Below are positions 10,163 to 18,524 of a stretch of DNA of 64,000 nt, one piece after another. The notes under the pieces were generated by a model. It had not been told where the DNA came from and ran no database searches. It saw only the letters and a list, made by a program, of their open reading frames with translations. The stretch's first letter is position 1. Every line of letters begins with the position of its first letter. Origin of the DNA: Mesobacillus sp. AQ2 (GTDB lineage: Bacteria; Bacillota; Bacilli; Bacillales; Cytobacillaceae); contig NZ_CP126080.1 in the NCBI RefSeq assembly GCF_030122805.1, forward strand, positions 4,717,501 to 4,781,500, given 5' to 3'. A program made the translations under genes and the position numbers.

Positions 10163-11143
10163 TTATAATTCAATTTTGACTGACTCTAGTTCTTCTCCTG
10201 ATTCCAATGCTGGCTTGACTTCAATAAAATCCGACTCTAATACCATTGGGATTGTGACCCGTCTCTTCTCCGTAACCAAGCCATTTTCGATTTCCCTTCC
10301 AATCTTGGTATCCGAAGTCCCTCCAATGATTTCCTTGCCCTTACCATCGAAAAGATCAATCATGACGCTTTGTCCGCCTTCTGGATAGCTCATTGTATAT
10401 TCAATTGCTGTCGAGGATTTTCCCGTAATCAGTTTTTCGAGCGTGACTTTATGCTGACCAAGTTCAGTTGACTGACCTAGTTCGACCGTTTCATACGGCA
10501 GCTGCAAAATCGGTACATCAAAATTCCATTTCCCCTGTTCGTCCTTCCAGCTGTCATCAATTTCACCAATACCGAGGAAGTTCAACGGCAAATTCATTTC
10601 TGCCGGCAGCCCGCTTCTCGGGTAGCTCAATTGGATATGCCCTTTATAGCCAGCTCCATCCGGCACCAATTTCACCAGTTCCATTGTTTCTTCTATATTA
10701 GGGTCACGGTCGAAGATTTCATAGAATGCGTAAATATCATCCTTATCTCCTTTGACTTCACCCTTAACATCAAAAGTCACCCCGATAATCGCCCCATCAT
10801 AGTAGGCTTCTGTAACTGTCACATCAATACCATCATATGTTGCCTTTTCGTCCAATTCGGTAATCAGTTGTTGAGAGGCCAGGTTTTCAGCTACCTTGTC
10901 ATGCTCATACAATTTTGCCAGTAAAGGGATTTCAGCCATCACACTTGCCATAGATGGGAACATGAAACCTGATGAGATGAAAAGAGCTGCAGCAGCTGCT
11001 GATACTGCCCCTGCTTTAAATAGCGGCCGCCGTTTAGGTTTCATTTTGCTTCCTTTCCGAACACCCGCCTGAATTGCGCTTACGACATCTTCTTCAGGCA
11101 CATCAATCTCGCCGACGAATTCAAGAAACGTTTTCTTTTCCAT
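10163..11143 (-). CDS. DUF4179-type membrane anti-sigma factor
   Basis: A 326-residue protein with a short cytoplasmic N-terminus (about 1-42), one membrane helix (about 43-65, AGAVSAAAAALFISSGFMF) and a large external beta-rich domain. This matches the DUF4179/DUF5643 layout of ECF anti-sigma factors. It should hold the partner sigma factor inactive until an envelope signal arrives. Its start overlaps the sigma gene by 23 bp, giving coupled translation. The cytoplasmic part lacks an obvious HxxxCxxC zinc motif, so it is not a ZAS-type anti-sigma. Confidence 0.8.
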   Translation of the reverse strand: MEKKTFLEFVGEIDVPEEDVVSAIQAGVRKGSKMKPKRRPLFKAGAVSAAAAALFISSGFMFPSMASVMAEIPLLAKLYEHDKVAENLASQQLITELDEKATYDGIDVTVTEAYYDGAIIGVTFDVKGEVKGDKDDIYAFYEIFDRDPNIEETMELVKLVPDGAGYKGHIQLSYPRSGLPAEMNLPLNFLGIGEIDDSWKDEQGKWNFDVPILQLPYETVELGQSTELGQHKVTLEKLITGKSSTAIEYTMSYPEGGQSVMIDLFDGKGKEIIGGTSDTKIGREIENGLVTEKRRVTIPMVLESDFIEVKPALESGEELESVKIEL

Positions 11144-11654
11144 TTACCTCGCCTCCCAATCTATTTTTCAATTCCTTTCGGCCACGCTGCAGATAGGTCT
11201 TAACGGTATTCTCGGGTATGTCCATCATTCTGGCAATCTCGCTGATTGACAGGTCATGATAGTAAAACAGGATAATCGCTGTTCTATGCTGTTCTTTCAG
11301 CAGAGTAATGGCCTCCATCAAATCCAGGTTCTCCGCGACCCTATTATCACTGCTCGAAGGCAGCTCAACCAGTTCGTTCACCGGCATTTCTTTTTTCCTT
11401 TTTTTCAAAATGTCATAAGCACAATGAATCAAAATCCTCGTCAGCCAGGTTAAAAAGTATTGTTCATTCTTCAGCTGCCCAATCGCCAGAAATGCCTTGC
11501 ATGAGGTTTCCTGGACAATATCAAGGGCATCCTCTCTGTTCCCCGCATATAAAAAAGCGGTTCGGTATAATCGCTCACTATGTAAAATCAACAGCTCTTC
11601 GAAAGACCTGGCATTCCCCTTCACTGCTTTCTTCACTAGCCTTTCTTCTTTCAT
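11121..11654 (-). CDS. ECF-family RNA polymerase sigma factor
   Basis: A 177-residue extracytoplasmic-function sigma factor. Region 2 (FEELLILHSERLYRTAFLY ... EDALDIVQETSCKAF) and region 4 (LSISEIARMMDIPENTVKTYLQRG) are clear. The start is set at the ATG at 11654, preceded by AAAGGAGG. A GTG at 11672 gives a longer frame but would include that ribosome site in the coding sequence. It directs polymerase to a stress regulon, probably including its own operon. It resembles the SigV/YlaC/SigM group; the exact subgroup is not decided. Confidence 0.85.
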   Translation of the reverse strand: MKEERLVKKAVKGNARSFEELLILHSERLYRTAFLYAGNREDALDIVQETSCKAFLAIGQLKNEQYFLTWLTRILIHCAYDILKKRKKEMPVNELVELPSSSDNRVAENLDLMEAITLLKEQHRTAIILFYYHDLSISEIARMMDIPENTVKTYLQRGRKELKNRLGGEVNGKENVS

Positions 11655-11674
11655 TTCCTGACCTCCTTTCACTT

Positions 11675-11705
11675 TTTAGAGCAGAATCAGGTTAAAAAAG
11701 TTTCA
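11675..11705 (-). promoter_or_regulatory. Possible ECF-type autoregulatory promoter
   Basis: On the minus strand TGAAAC, the classic ECF -35 core, is followed about 16 bp later by TGCTC, a poor match to the CGTC-type -10. It lies just upstream of the sigma gene. Weak evidence. Confidence 0.3.
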
Positions 11706-11788
11706 ACATTTCCGAGATTATTTTTCTAATAGTTTGGAGATTACCACGAATTCATTTATATTGATAGACTACCTTACAATGTGAAGTT

Positions 11789-12057
11789 ATGACTATCTTC
11801 TTCGCAAGCATTTATAAAAGCCTTGCAGGAGACGCCAAACCCCTGACCACTTTGGACGAGTCGAAAAGAATCACACCCCCACACATGTGATTGTCGGAAC
11901 TAAGGATTTGTTAGGCGAAAAGAATTTCCAGAAAGCGGAAGGACTTTTCGGCCAGCAACTAGAAATAAAAAGTTATCAGATGGGCCATTTTCCATCACCT
12001 GAAAACCTTGAAAAAATTGATACAGACATAAGGGCCTTTCTGAAAAAACACTATTAG
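11789..12057 (+). pseudogene. Alpha/beta hydrolase C-terminal remnant, frameshifted
   Basis: From the ATG at 11789 one frame reads FASIYKSLAGDAKPLTTLDE. After a run of five C near 11877 the sense moves to another frame, reading PTHVIVGTKDLLGEKNF and later YQMGHFPSPENLEK, with a stop at 12055. The second part has the VIVGTxD and GHF elements (acid and histidine region) of alpha/beta hydrolases. The N-terminal nucleophile half is absent. Two extra bases in the C-run, or loss of one, would restore a single frame, so this is a decayed gene. The stop lies 10 bp before the next start. Confidence 0.6.
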
Positions 12058-12067
12058 GAGACAAGTC

Positions 12068-12445
12068 ATGCAATCAAACCAAATTAAAAAAATTGGTCAA
12101 ATCGGCATCCCTGTTAAAAATATTGAAAGAGCCACTGCCTTTTATCAGGAAAAATTAGGGCTGCCACTTTTATTCAATACCGATACAATGGCATTTTTCG
12201 ATTGTGGCGGTGTCAGACTCTTGTTAAGCATCCCGGAAAATGAGCAATTTGCCCACCCGAGTTCCGTACTTTACTTCCAGGTTGAAAATATCAGAGCAAA
12301 ATATGAGGAGCTTCTGTCAATTGGGGTGAATTTCGCAGGTGAACCGCATGTTGTAGCGAAAATCGGCAATACAGAAACGTGGATGGTGTTTTTTATGGAC
12401 TCTGAAGAAAACACCCACGCCTTTATTTCTGAGGTTGTTGCATAG
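12068..12445 (+). CDS. VOC-family (glyoxalase/bleomycin resistance-like) protein
   Basis: A 125-residue single-module vicinal-oxygen-chelate protein: IGQIGIPVKNIERATAFYQE at the start, a central HPSSVLYFQVENI, and a C-terminal MVFFMDSEENTHAFIS, with the repeated beta-alpha-beta-beta-beta pattern. Members are metal-dependent lyases, dioxygenases or drug-binding proteins; the substrate cannot be read here. AGGAGACAAGTC precedes the ATG. It may once have been cotranscribed with the broken hydrolase. Confidence 0.8.
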   Translation: MQSNQIKKIGQIGIPVKNIERATAFYQEKLGLPLLFNTDTMAFFDCGGVRLLLSIPENEQFAHPSSVLYFQVENIRAKYEELLSIGVNFAGEPHVVAKIGNTETWMVFFMDSEENTHAFISEVVA

Positions 12446-12534
12446 AAAGTTGTTTTCGTATGGATTTTTACTGACCTGGGGGTTCTTCGATGATCCTTTT
12501 GTATCGGATATGCGAAAAGTAACTTCTTAAAAAC

Positions 12535-12570
12535 AAAAAAGGATACTGCCACATTCGCAGGACCCCTTTT
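12535..12570 (-). terminator. Terminator of SGNH hydrolase gene
   Basis: AAAAAAGGATACTGCC pairs imperfectly with GCAGGACCCCTTTTT, and a T-tract follows on the minus strand. Confidence 0.5.
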
Positions 12571-13445
12571 TACTGGATTGCTTTCAGTTCATTCTTTTTA
12601 AGGAATAGCTCGATTTGATGAGCGGCCATCATCCCAGCTGTGCTGTTCAAATGGATGCCGTCCGTCAGCAGCAAGTATCCGTTTCGGACCGATATGCGGT
12701 CAAGGCTGTAACCGTACACGAAATGGTCGGTGACCGCTTTTTCGTACAGCTTCATGCTGTTTTTCAGCGAGCGTCCCCTCGTCTGGCCTTTTCCCTTTAG
12801 ATAGGCTTTTAATTTTTCATTGAATGGAAGGTAGGAAACATTGTGTATTTCCGCGATTTTCTTGATGACGTCATTGTACTGGTCAATTTCCTTATTCGCT
12901 TTGGAAAAGAGGTTCTCACCAGCCACCGGCAGTGACAAAAGCCCGATATTGGCATGTGTTTCTGCTTTCAGTCTTGCAACAATCAGGGCAAGGTTCTTTT
13001 CATACACCAGTAATGACGGCTTTTCTAATTGCTCCGCAAGCTTGATATTCTTCCTGGCAAACTCAGGAGCTATTTTAGCTGAGGCGTCATTCAAGCCGAC
13101 CAGGAGCACTACATAATCCGGCTGGCATGCAATCACGCTGTCCAGGCGCTGGAGGACGTCATAAGCCGTACTGCCATTCACGCCTGCGTTGATAAATTGG
13201 TAATCCTGGCAGCTCCGCCTCCTGGCTGCGTCATCAACGAAATTGTAGCTGATATTTCCATGGACTACATCGCCGCCGACCACAGCCACCAGCCTTTTGC
13301 CTTCCTGGTGCAGGCCTTTTTCCAGAAAAGCATGCGGATTATTGGCAGGCAAGTGTTTCAACCTGCTCTTCCGCTGGTAGTACAGTGATAAACTTACCGC
13401 AGCGGTCAACAAAAGCACTAAAATTCCGCCAAATAGTAATTCCAT
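12570..13445 (-). CDS. Membrane-anchored SGNH/GDSL-like protein with altered nucleophile motif
   Basis: A 291-residue protein with an N-terminal membrane anchor (about 3-22) and an SGNH-fold domain. Block II (INAGVNGSTA), block III (LLVGLND) and block V (DGIHLN, catalytic Asp/His) are present. Block I, normally GDSxxxG, reads GGDVVHG, so the nucleophilic Ser position is occupied by Asp. The protein may therefore be inactive as an esterase or work differently. The domain should face outside the cell. GAGGGG precedes the ATG. Single gene, divergent from the diguanylate cyclase. Confidence 0.75.
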   Translation of the reverse strand: MELLFGGILVLLLTAAVSLSLYYQRKSRLKHLPANNPHAFLEKGLHQEGKRLVAVVGGDVVHGNISYNFVDDAARRRSCQDYQFINAGVNGSTAYDVLQRLDSVIACQPDYVVLLVGLNDASAKIAPEFARKNIKLAEQLEKPSLLVYEKNLALIVARLKAETHANIGLLSLPVAGENLFSKANKEIDQYNDVIKKIAEIHNVSYLPFNEKLKAYLKGKGQTRGRSLKNSMKLYEKAVTDHFVYGYSLDRISVRNGYLLLTDGIHLNSTAGMMAAHQIELFLKKNELKAIQ

Positions 13446-13672
13446 GTAAAACCCCTCTTCATTATATATTAATTAAATATTCTGAATATATATAATAAAA
13501 TATTCGACAAAAAGCAGAATAATCCCTTTTCTGAGGGTTGTCTCCTGACATTAAAAGATTATAAATCCATTATAGCCCTTTATGATATGTGACAGACAAT
13601 GAAATGGCACAAAAATTTGCACAAATCAAAAAATTACTTTGCAACTTTATTTAGAATTAGGATAAAATTAGG

Positions 13673-14962
13673 ATGGTAGAGTTTGGGAGAGGGGAATTTT
13701 TACCTATGCTGAAAGCTAGGTTGTATGATTTTACATTATTTTTTGCTGCTATTGCCGTTGCTTTTGGTCTGGGTGTCTTTACATTAGATAAAAATGTGTT
13801 TTTAATCGCATTATTCATTTATTGGTTATTCTCAACCCTTTACAATCATTTACGGATCACCGCGCAAAACGGGACACTGAAATTCGACTACGGAATCAGC
13901 TATAGTTTATCCTTCGGGATTTTCGCGGGACCGATTGGACTATTTATTTTCGAGACCATCCTCCGATTCACTGTTTACTTTTCAAGGAAAAGTTCAAAAA
14001 CCGCTGATGAAGATGAATTCTGGGATACATTTTACAATATAGGCGCACATGCGCTGATTTACTCCATTGGTTACTTTTTGTTTCAATGGGGATACGAGGC
14101 GTTCAATAACATACCATTTGGTTTCTGGCTCTTGATGTGCATCCTGACTGTGACAACTACTTTAATTTCCTATACTTTTTTATCGACTGCCTTTTTTATC
14201 ATGGGCGAAATCAAGAATGTCAAGCAGGCTGTCAGGTTTTTCCGGGAAAGCAATAACTGGCTTGACCTGGGTAAAACAGCGTTCACGAATGGCCTGCTGC
14301 TGCTGTTGCTGACAGAACAGAAATGGGACATGGTCGTCGGCCTGTTCATCCTGAACTACCTTGTGAGCCGCTCCTTCCACTCGAAGTCGCAAAGCATCAA
14401 AAACAAGATTGAACGGGACAAGTTCGAACAAATGGCCTATACGGACTTCCTGACCAGGATTCCAAACAGAGCATTCATGGATAAAAAAATGTCCGAATTA
14501 AACAAGGCTGGTGAAACAGTCGGCATCGTCGTAGCCGATATCGATAAATTCAAGCTGATCAATGACTCGTACAATCATGCGGTGGGAGACCGGGTCATCC
14601 AGCATTTTGCCAATACTCTCAAAAGCTATTTATCTGCGGACGACTACGTTTTCCGCAGCGGGGGAGAAGAGTTCACCTTGATCCTGAGGAATAAATCCCT
14701 TAACCAAACCATCGATCTCGTTGAAAAAATCCGTCATGGAGTCGAAACAAGCTCAGTCGAAGTCGATTATCAATCCGAGAAACATAAAGTTAGCATCACC
14801 TCTTCCTTTGGGCTGTATTACTTCAAAGTAAACCAGTATACCTCCATGGAAAAAGGCTACATCTACGCTGACCAGCTCCTGCTGCAATCGAAGGAGCTCG
14901 GCAAAAACAAAGTCACCGTCAAGGACGAGCTACCTCAGAAGACCCCGGTGAATGCCATGTAA
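13673..14962 (+). CDS. Membrane diguanylate cyclase (GGDEF domain)
   Basis: A 429-residue protein with about six N-terminal membrane helices (residues ~15-230) and a C-terminal GGDEF domain (~255-420) that should make cyclic di-GMP. The signature is RSGGEEF, an active variant, with DIDKFKLINDSYNHAVGD upstream. The allosteric I-site RxxD is replaced by SADD, so product inhibition there is unlikely. The start is uncertain: the ATG at 13673 has only AGG nearby, and an ATG at 13706 is preceded by GAGAGGGG at a longer distance. A strong terminator follows. Confidence 0.85.
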   Translation: MVEFGRGEFLPMLKARLYDFTLFFAAIAVAFGLGVFTLDKNVFLIALFIYWLFSTLYNHLRITAQNGTLKFDYGISYSLSFGIFAGPIGLFIFETILRFTVYFSRKSSKTADEDEFWDTFYNIGAHALIYSIGYFLFQWGYEAFNNIPFGFWLLMCILTVTTTLISYTFLSTAFFIMGEIKNVKQAVRFFRESNNWLDLGKTAFTNGLLLLLLTEQKWDMVVGLFILNYLVSRSFHSKSQSIKNKIERDKFEQMAYTDFLTRIPNRAFMDKKMSELNKAGETVGIVVADIDKFKLINDSYNHAVGDRVIQHFANTLKSYLSADDYVFRSGGEEFTLILRNKSLNQTIDLVEKIRHGVETSSVEVDYQSEKHKVSITSSFGLYYFKVNQYTSMEKGYIYADQLLLQSKELGKNKVTVKDELPQKTPVNAM

Positions 14963-14995
14963 AAAGACAGAGAACGCGTATCTCTGTCTTTTTTT
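14961..14995 (+). terminator. Rho-independent terminator
   Basis: AAAAAGACAGAGA and TCTCTGTCTTTTTTT form a hairpin directly after the diguanylate cyclase stop. Confidence 0.9.
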
Positions 14996-15014
14996 CGTTT
15001 GAAGTGTGGCCAGG

Positions 15015-15950
15015 TGCTGATTTTGACAACTTTGATGTTGTGCACCTCAAACCTGTCTGAATTCAGGGCTTTTTTTGACAGCTTTTCTGCTTTGCGCCTC
15101 GAACCTGTCTGAATTCCGAGCTTTTTTTGACAGCTTTTGGGCCTTCCGCCTCAAACTTGTCTAAATCCAGTTGTTTTTTTGACAGCTTTTCTGCTCTGCG
15201 CCTCAAACCTGTCTAAATTCAGAGCTTTTTTTGACAGCTTTTAGGCCTTGCGCCTCAAACCTGTCTAAATCCAGTTGTTTTTTTGACAGCTTTTCTGCTC
15301 TGCACCTCGAACCTGTCAGGATCCAGGGCTTTTTTTGACAGCTTTTAGGCCTTGCGCCTCAAACCTGCCCAAATCCAGAGCTTTTTTGACAGCTTTTCTG
15401 CTCTGCTCCTCGAACCTGTCAGAATCCAGGACTTTTTTTGACAGCTTTTCTGCTCTGCGCCTCAAACCTGTCTGAATTCCGAGCTTTTTTTGACAGCTTT
15501 TGGGCCTTCCGCCTCAAACTTGTCTAAATCCAGTTGTTTTTTTGACAGCTTTTCTGCTCTGCGCCTCAAACCTGTCTAAATTCAGAGCATTTTTTGACAG
15601 CTTTTAGGCCTTGCGCCTCAAACCTGTCTAAATCCAGTTGTTTTTTTGACAGCTTTTCTGCTCTGCACCTCGAACCTGTCAGGATCCAGGGCTTTTTTTG
15701 ACAGCTTTTAGGCCTTGCGCCTCACACCTGCCCAAATCCAGAGCTTTTTTTGACAGCTTTTCTGCTCTGCTCCTCGAACCTGTCAGAATCCAGGACTTTT
15801 TTTGACAGCTTTTCTGCTCTGCGCCTCAAACCTGTCTAAATCCAGAGCTTTTTTTGACAGCTTTTCTGCTCTGCGCCTCAAACCTGTCTAAATCCAGAGC
15901 TTATTTGACAGCTTTTCTGCTCTGCGCCTCAAACCTGTCTGAATTCCCCT
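15015..15950. repeat. 52-bp tandem repeat array C (about 18 units)
   Basis: TTTTTTTGACAGC recurs about every 52 bp from roughly 15022 to 15905. A typical unit holds a T-run, TGACAG, a pyrimidine-rich 23-24-nt loop (CTTTTCTGCTCTGCGCCTC) and AAACCTGTC, so TGACAG and CTGTC face each other. The linker alternates among TAAATCCAGAGC-, GAATTCCGAGC- and CCAGTTG-like forms. A block of seven units (about 15070-15432) is repeated 363 bp further on with very few changes. The array fills the space between convergent genes. No ORF or promoter is credible in it. Confidence 0.95.
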
Positions 15951-15965
15951 GCATTCAGCATCATC

Positions 15966-16346
15966 TTAAAAATGCATGAATAAATCTGCGGATGCTGCTT
16001 CGTTTAATAGCCACTTGATTGGTACTTGTTCGGCGGGGTAGATAAACTCGAAATTGTCTTTCACATCGAGATCCACGACATACAGTTGGGCTCCCATTTC
16101 GACGGCGATTCCAAGGAGGTCATGGACGGATGCCACACCAAAGTCATTCAATGCGTTTGATAGATACTCCAAATCCTCGGACGGGACTGATATATACCGT
16201 TTATCGAGGATATTCACTCCTTTGCGGGAAAATGCAAGGATGACATCCGCACCTGAGGAGGCAGCCCCGACCGCTACATTCAGGGGAGGGTACGCCGACT
16301 CCAGTTCATCATGCATGGCCATCACAACTATCTTCTTCTTCTCCAT
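15966..16346 (-). CDS. DsrE/DsrF-like protein (no cysteine)
   Basis: A 126-residue alpha/beta protein of the DsrE/DsrF-like fold: N-terminal KKIVVMAMHDE, central NILDKRYISVPSEDLEYL, C-terminal LFMHF. DsrE proteins usually carry sulfur on a conserved Cys, but this one has none. It is second in an operon with a related gene (gap 16 bp) that does have a Cys, suggesting a heterocomplex of an active and a structural subunit. GGAGGTG precedes the ATG. Function unknown; sulfur relay is an inference from the fold. Confidence 0.6.
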   Translation of the reverse strand: MEKKKIVVMAMHDELESAYPPLNVAVGAASSGADVILAFSRKGVNILDKRYISVPSEDLEYLSNALNDFGVASVHDLLGIAVEMGAQLYVVDLDVKDNFEFIYPAEQVPIKWLLNEAASADLFMHF

Positions 16347-16362
16347 CAGGCCTTCACCTCCA

Positions 16363-16710
16363 TCAGTAACTTAGCACCGCATCTGCCTGGTAAGCGGCTT
16401 CTAAAAAAGTTGCAACACCTGACAACTCTGCTCCTTCAACAAGTTCCAGCCCATCAGCGATCAGCACATTCATCTGGCAGCCAAAGAACTTGATTCCCAA
16501 ATCCATCGCCTGCTTCATCTGTTTTTGCAAATCGATATTGTGGGTTCTTTCCATGATCTTCAGATATCGTTTATCCAGCACCCTGGCGCCGTCCAAATCA
16601 AAGAAAATCGCTACCTCATTGTCTTCCTCTGCTTTTTTCAGGGCTTTTTTCAAAACATAAGGAACATTTGAGCTCAATGAAACGAAATAAACAAATTTCT
16701 TTTTGGCCAT
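16363..16710 (-). CDS. DsrE/DsrF-like protein
   Basis: A 115-residue DsrE-type protein and paralogue of the next gene; both share a (V/I)LDKRY element. FFGCQMNVLIADGLELVEG holds the single Cys where DsrE-family sulfur carriers have theirs. The start is set at the ATG at 16710 (MAKKKFVYF), preceded by GAAGGG; the longer frame to 16773 adds 21 residues unlike the family. It is first in a two-gene operon. Confidence 0.7.
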   Translation of the reverse strand: MAKKKFVYFVSLSSNVPYVLKKALKKAEEDNEVAIFFDLDGARVLDKRYLKIMERTHNIDLQKQMKQAMDLGIKFFGCQMNVLIADGLELVEGAELSGVATFLEAAYQADAVLSY

Positions 16711-16820
16711 CGGCGACCCTTCTTTCGTTAGTTTGCTACAACTATTTATTTTGTCCAAACGACGATTTAACATGAACAGTTCACACTATTATTATATACC
16801 CAATATGGTATATTTAGAAG

Positions 16821-16866
16821 CAAAAAAAACAGACAGCCCTGGGTTACAATTCCCTGCTGCCTGTCC
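16821..16866 (-). terminator. Terminator of cupin gene
   Basis: On the minus strand GACAGGCAGCAGGG pairs imperfectly with CCAGGGCTGTCTG, followed by eight T. Confidence 0.75.
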
Positions 16867-16874
16867 ACCTTTCC

Positions 16875-17372
16875 TTATTTTACCCATTTTTGAAGAAGTG
16901 GTCCTGATTCCCCATATACCGGATCCGTTTCCGGCACGGGTACGTTTTTAATTTGGGAGAGAGCCTGCGCCCGTGTGCCAGGGTCTTCTGTTTTCAAATC
17001 CGGCTTCCTTCCGTTGGGATAGGCACCCACGACTGCAAAATCCTGGCTGCTGTCAATCTTCTTGTGGCCAGTCCCAGCCGGGAGGACAACTACATCTCCG
17101 GCTTTCAGCTCAAGACGTTCTCCGCTGTCCCCGCCGATTTGCACGGTTGCGCTGCCTGCTTTCACGCCTAACACCTCATGGGTGTTGGTATGATAGTGGT
17201 GGTAATCGTAAATATCACCCGTCCAGGTTCCTGTCCAGTTATGCTGCTCGAATTGTTCCTCCATGCTTAAGTTGCCGTCAAAAACACCCTGGTAGACAAT
17301 GACCGGCAATGTCGGATTGTTTGGAATATCACCTGTGTCCTGTGCAAAAAACGATTGTATTTGTGTTCCCAT
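16875..17372 (-). CDS. Cupin-domain protein (YjlB-like)
   Basis: A 165-residue single-cupin protein. The first cupin motif is YHHYHTNTHEVLGVKAGSA, with His and Glu metal ligands, and the second is GDVVVLPAGTGHKK. The N-terminus DIPNNPTLPVIVYQG resembles B. subtilis YjlB as I remember it. No substrate is known; cupins of this kind bind a metal and small acids or sugars. GGAG precedes the ATG. Single gene. Confidence 0.75.
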   Translation of the reverse strand: MGTQIQSFFAQDTGDIPNNPTLPVIVYQGVFDGNLSMEEQFEQHNWTGTWTGDIYDYHHYHTNTHEVLGVKAGSATVQIGGDSGERLELKAGDVVVLPAGTGHKKIDSSQDFAVVGAYPNGRKPDLKTEDPGTRAQALSQIKNVPVPETDPVYGESGPLLQKWVK

Positions 17373-17463
17373 TGTGGAATCTGCTCCTTTCTTTTAAAAG
17401 GTTAAAAGTTAAGTGCCACCCACAATGATGGCATCGGCCAAAAAGGCCTCTGCTTATCTCTAC

Positions 17464-18312
17464 CTAAAATCCTCGTGTGTTAAACGTGTCTCCCTGTTCA
17501 AGGTTGCCTGCTTTATAACCTTTGTAGAACCAGCTCTTTCTTTGTTCGGATGTACCGTGTGTGAAGCTTTCCGGAACGACATAGCCCTGTGACCGTTTCT
17601 GGATGGTGTCATCCCCGACGGCACTTGCTGCATTCAGTGCTTCCTCAAGGTCGCCTTCTTCAACCACACCCATCCCCTGGGCATGGTGCGCCCATACGCC
17701 TGCCAAATAATCGGCCTGCAGTTCAAAACGCACTTGATATTTATTGAATTCCGTCTGATCCAGCTTGCCGCGAAGTGAATTCAGTTTATCGGATGTTCCC
17801 AATAATGTTTGCACATGGTGGCCGACCTCATGGGCAATGACATATGCCATCGCGAAATCACCAGGCGCCTGGAATTTAGTCTGTAGTTCATCATAAAAGC
17901 TCAGGTCGATATACAGCTTCTGATCACCCGGACAGTAAAACGGCCCTACCTGTGAACCCGCCATTCCGCAGGCTGACTGAACACTCCCGGAATACAGCAC
18001 GAGAGTAGGCTCCTGATATTCCATTCCTTGTTCCCTGAATACATCGGACCACACTTCCTCTGTATCGGCCAGGACGACTGAAACGAATTGGGCAAGCTCC
18101 TCTTCCTCTGCTGTTTGCTGGTAAGGAGCGGGCGACTGGTTACCGCCATTCGTCATATTGTTGAGGACATCACCCATATCGCCCCCTCCGAGGAAGGTCA
18201 TGACTACCAGTAGGATGATCCCGCCAATGCCGCCGCCCATGAGCATGCCTCCGCCGCCTCTACCCCTTCTATCTTCTACATTGCTGCTCGCTCTTCTGCC
18301 TTTCCATTCCAT
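17464..18312 (-). CDS. Neutral zinc metallopeptidase (YpfJ family)
   Basis: A 282-residue putative zinc peptidase of the YpfJ/KPN_00730 family. A Gly/Arg-rich N-terminus is followed by one membrane helix (about 23-42), then an external domain with HEVGHH near residues 161-166 and a later ELQADYLAGVWAHH that supplies the third ligand. Two Cys in SACGMAGSQVGPFYCPGD may form a disulfide. The start is set at 18312 because GGGAGG lies upstream; the longer frame to 18345 runs through it. The physiological substrate is unknown. Confidence 0.85.
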   Translation of the reverse strand: MEWKGRRASSNVEDRRGRGGGGMLMGGGIGGIILLVVMTFLGGGDMGDVLNNMTNGGNQSPAPYQQTAEEEELAQFVSVVLADTEEVWSDVFREQGMEYQEPTLVLYSGSVQSACGMAGSQVGPFYCPGDQKLYIDLSFYDELQTKFQAPGDFAMAYVIAHEVGHHVQTLLGTSDKLNSLRGKLDQTEFNKYQVRFELQADYLAGVWAHHAQGMGVVEEGDLEEALNAASAVGDDTIQKRSQGYVVPESFTHGTSEQRKSWFYKGYKAGNLEQGDTFNTRGF

Positions 18313-18474
18313 GTTGATGGTTCCTCCCTGCTTTATAAAAAACAATGATTGGACATGCTAATTGATTTCCTTAGTGTTATACCCGCTATGAGGCGATTTA
18401 TTTGCGTTTCCAGGAATATTTTTTGCAGCAGCAATGGTTCCCAGAAAATCAAAGAATAACCTGCAGGGGTAACT

Positions 18475-18513
18475 TAAAAAAATTAAAGCAGTTCACCCAA
18501 AAGTGAACTGCTT
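18475..18513 (-). terminator. Terminator of FAD oxidoreductase gene
   Basis: AAGCAGTTCAC and GTGAACTGCTT form a perfect stem, followed on the minus strand by a T-rich tract. Confidence 0.85.
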
Positions 18514-18524
18514 CCCGTCATTGC

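Noticed and set aside
15015..15950. CRISPR array
   Set aside because: Units are contiguous near-identical 52-bp copies with no unique spacers, and no cas genes are present; the same holds for the arrays at 12-400 and 39629-40095.
15015..15950. Promoters at each TTGACA in the 52-bp units
   Set aside because: The hexamer matches a sigma-A -35, but no TATAAT-like -10 lies 16-18 bp downstream in any unit.
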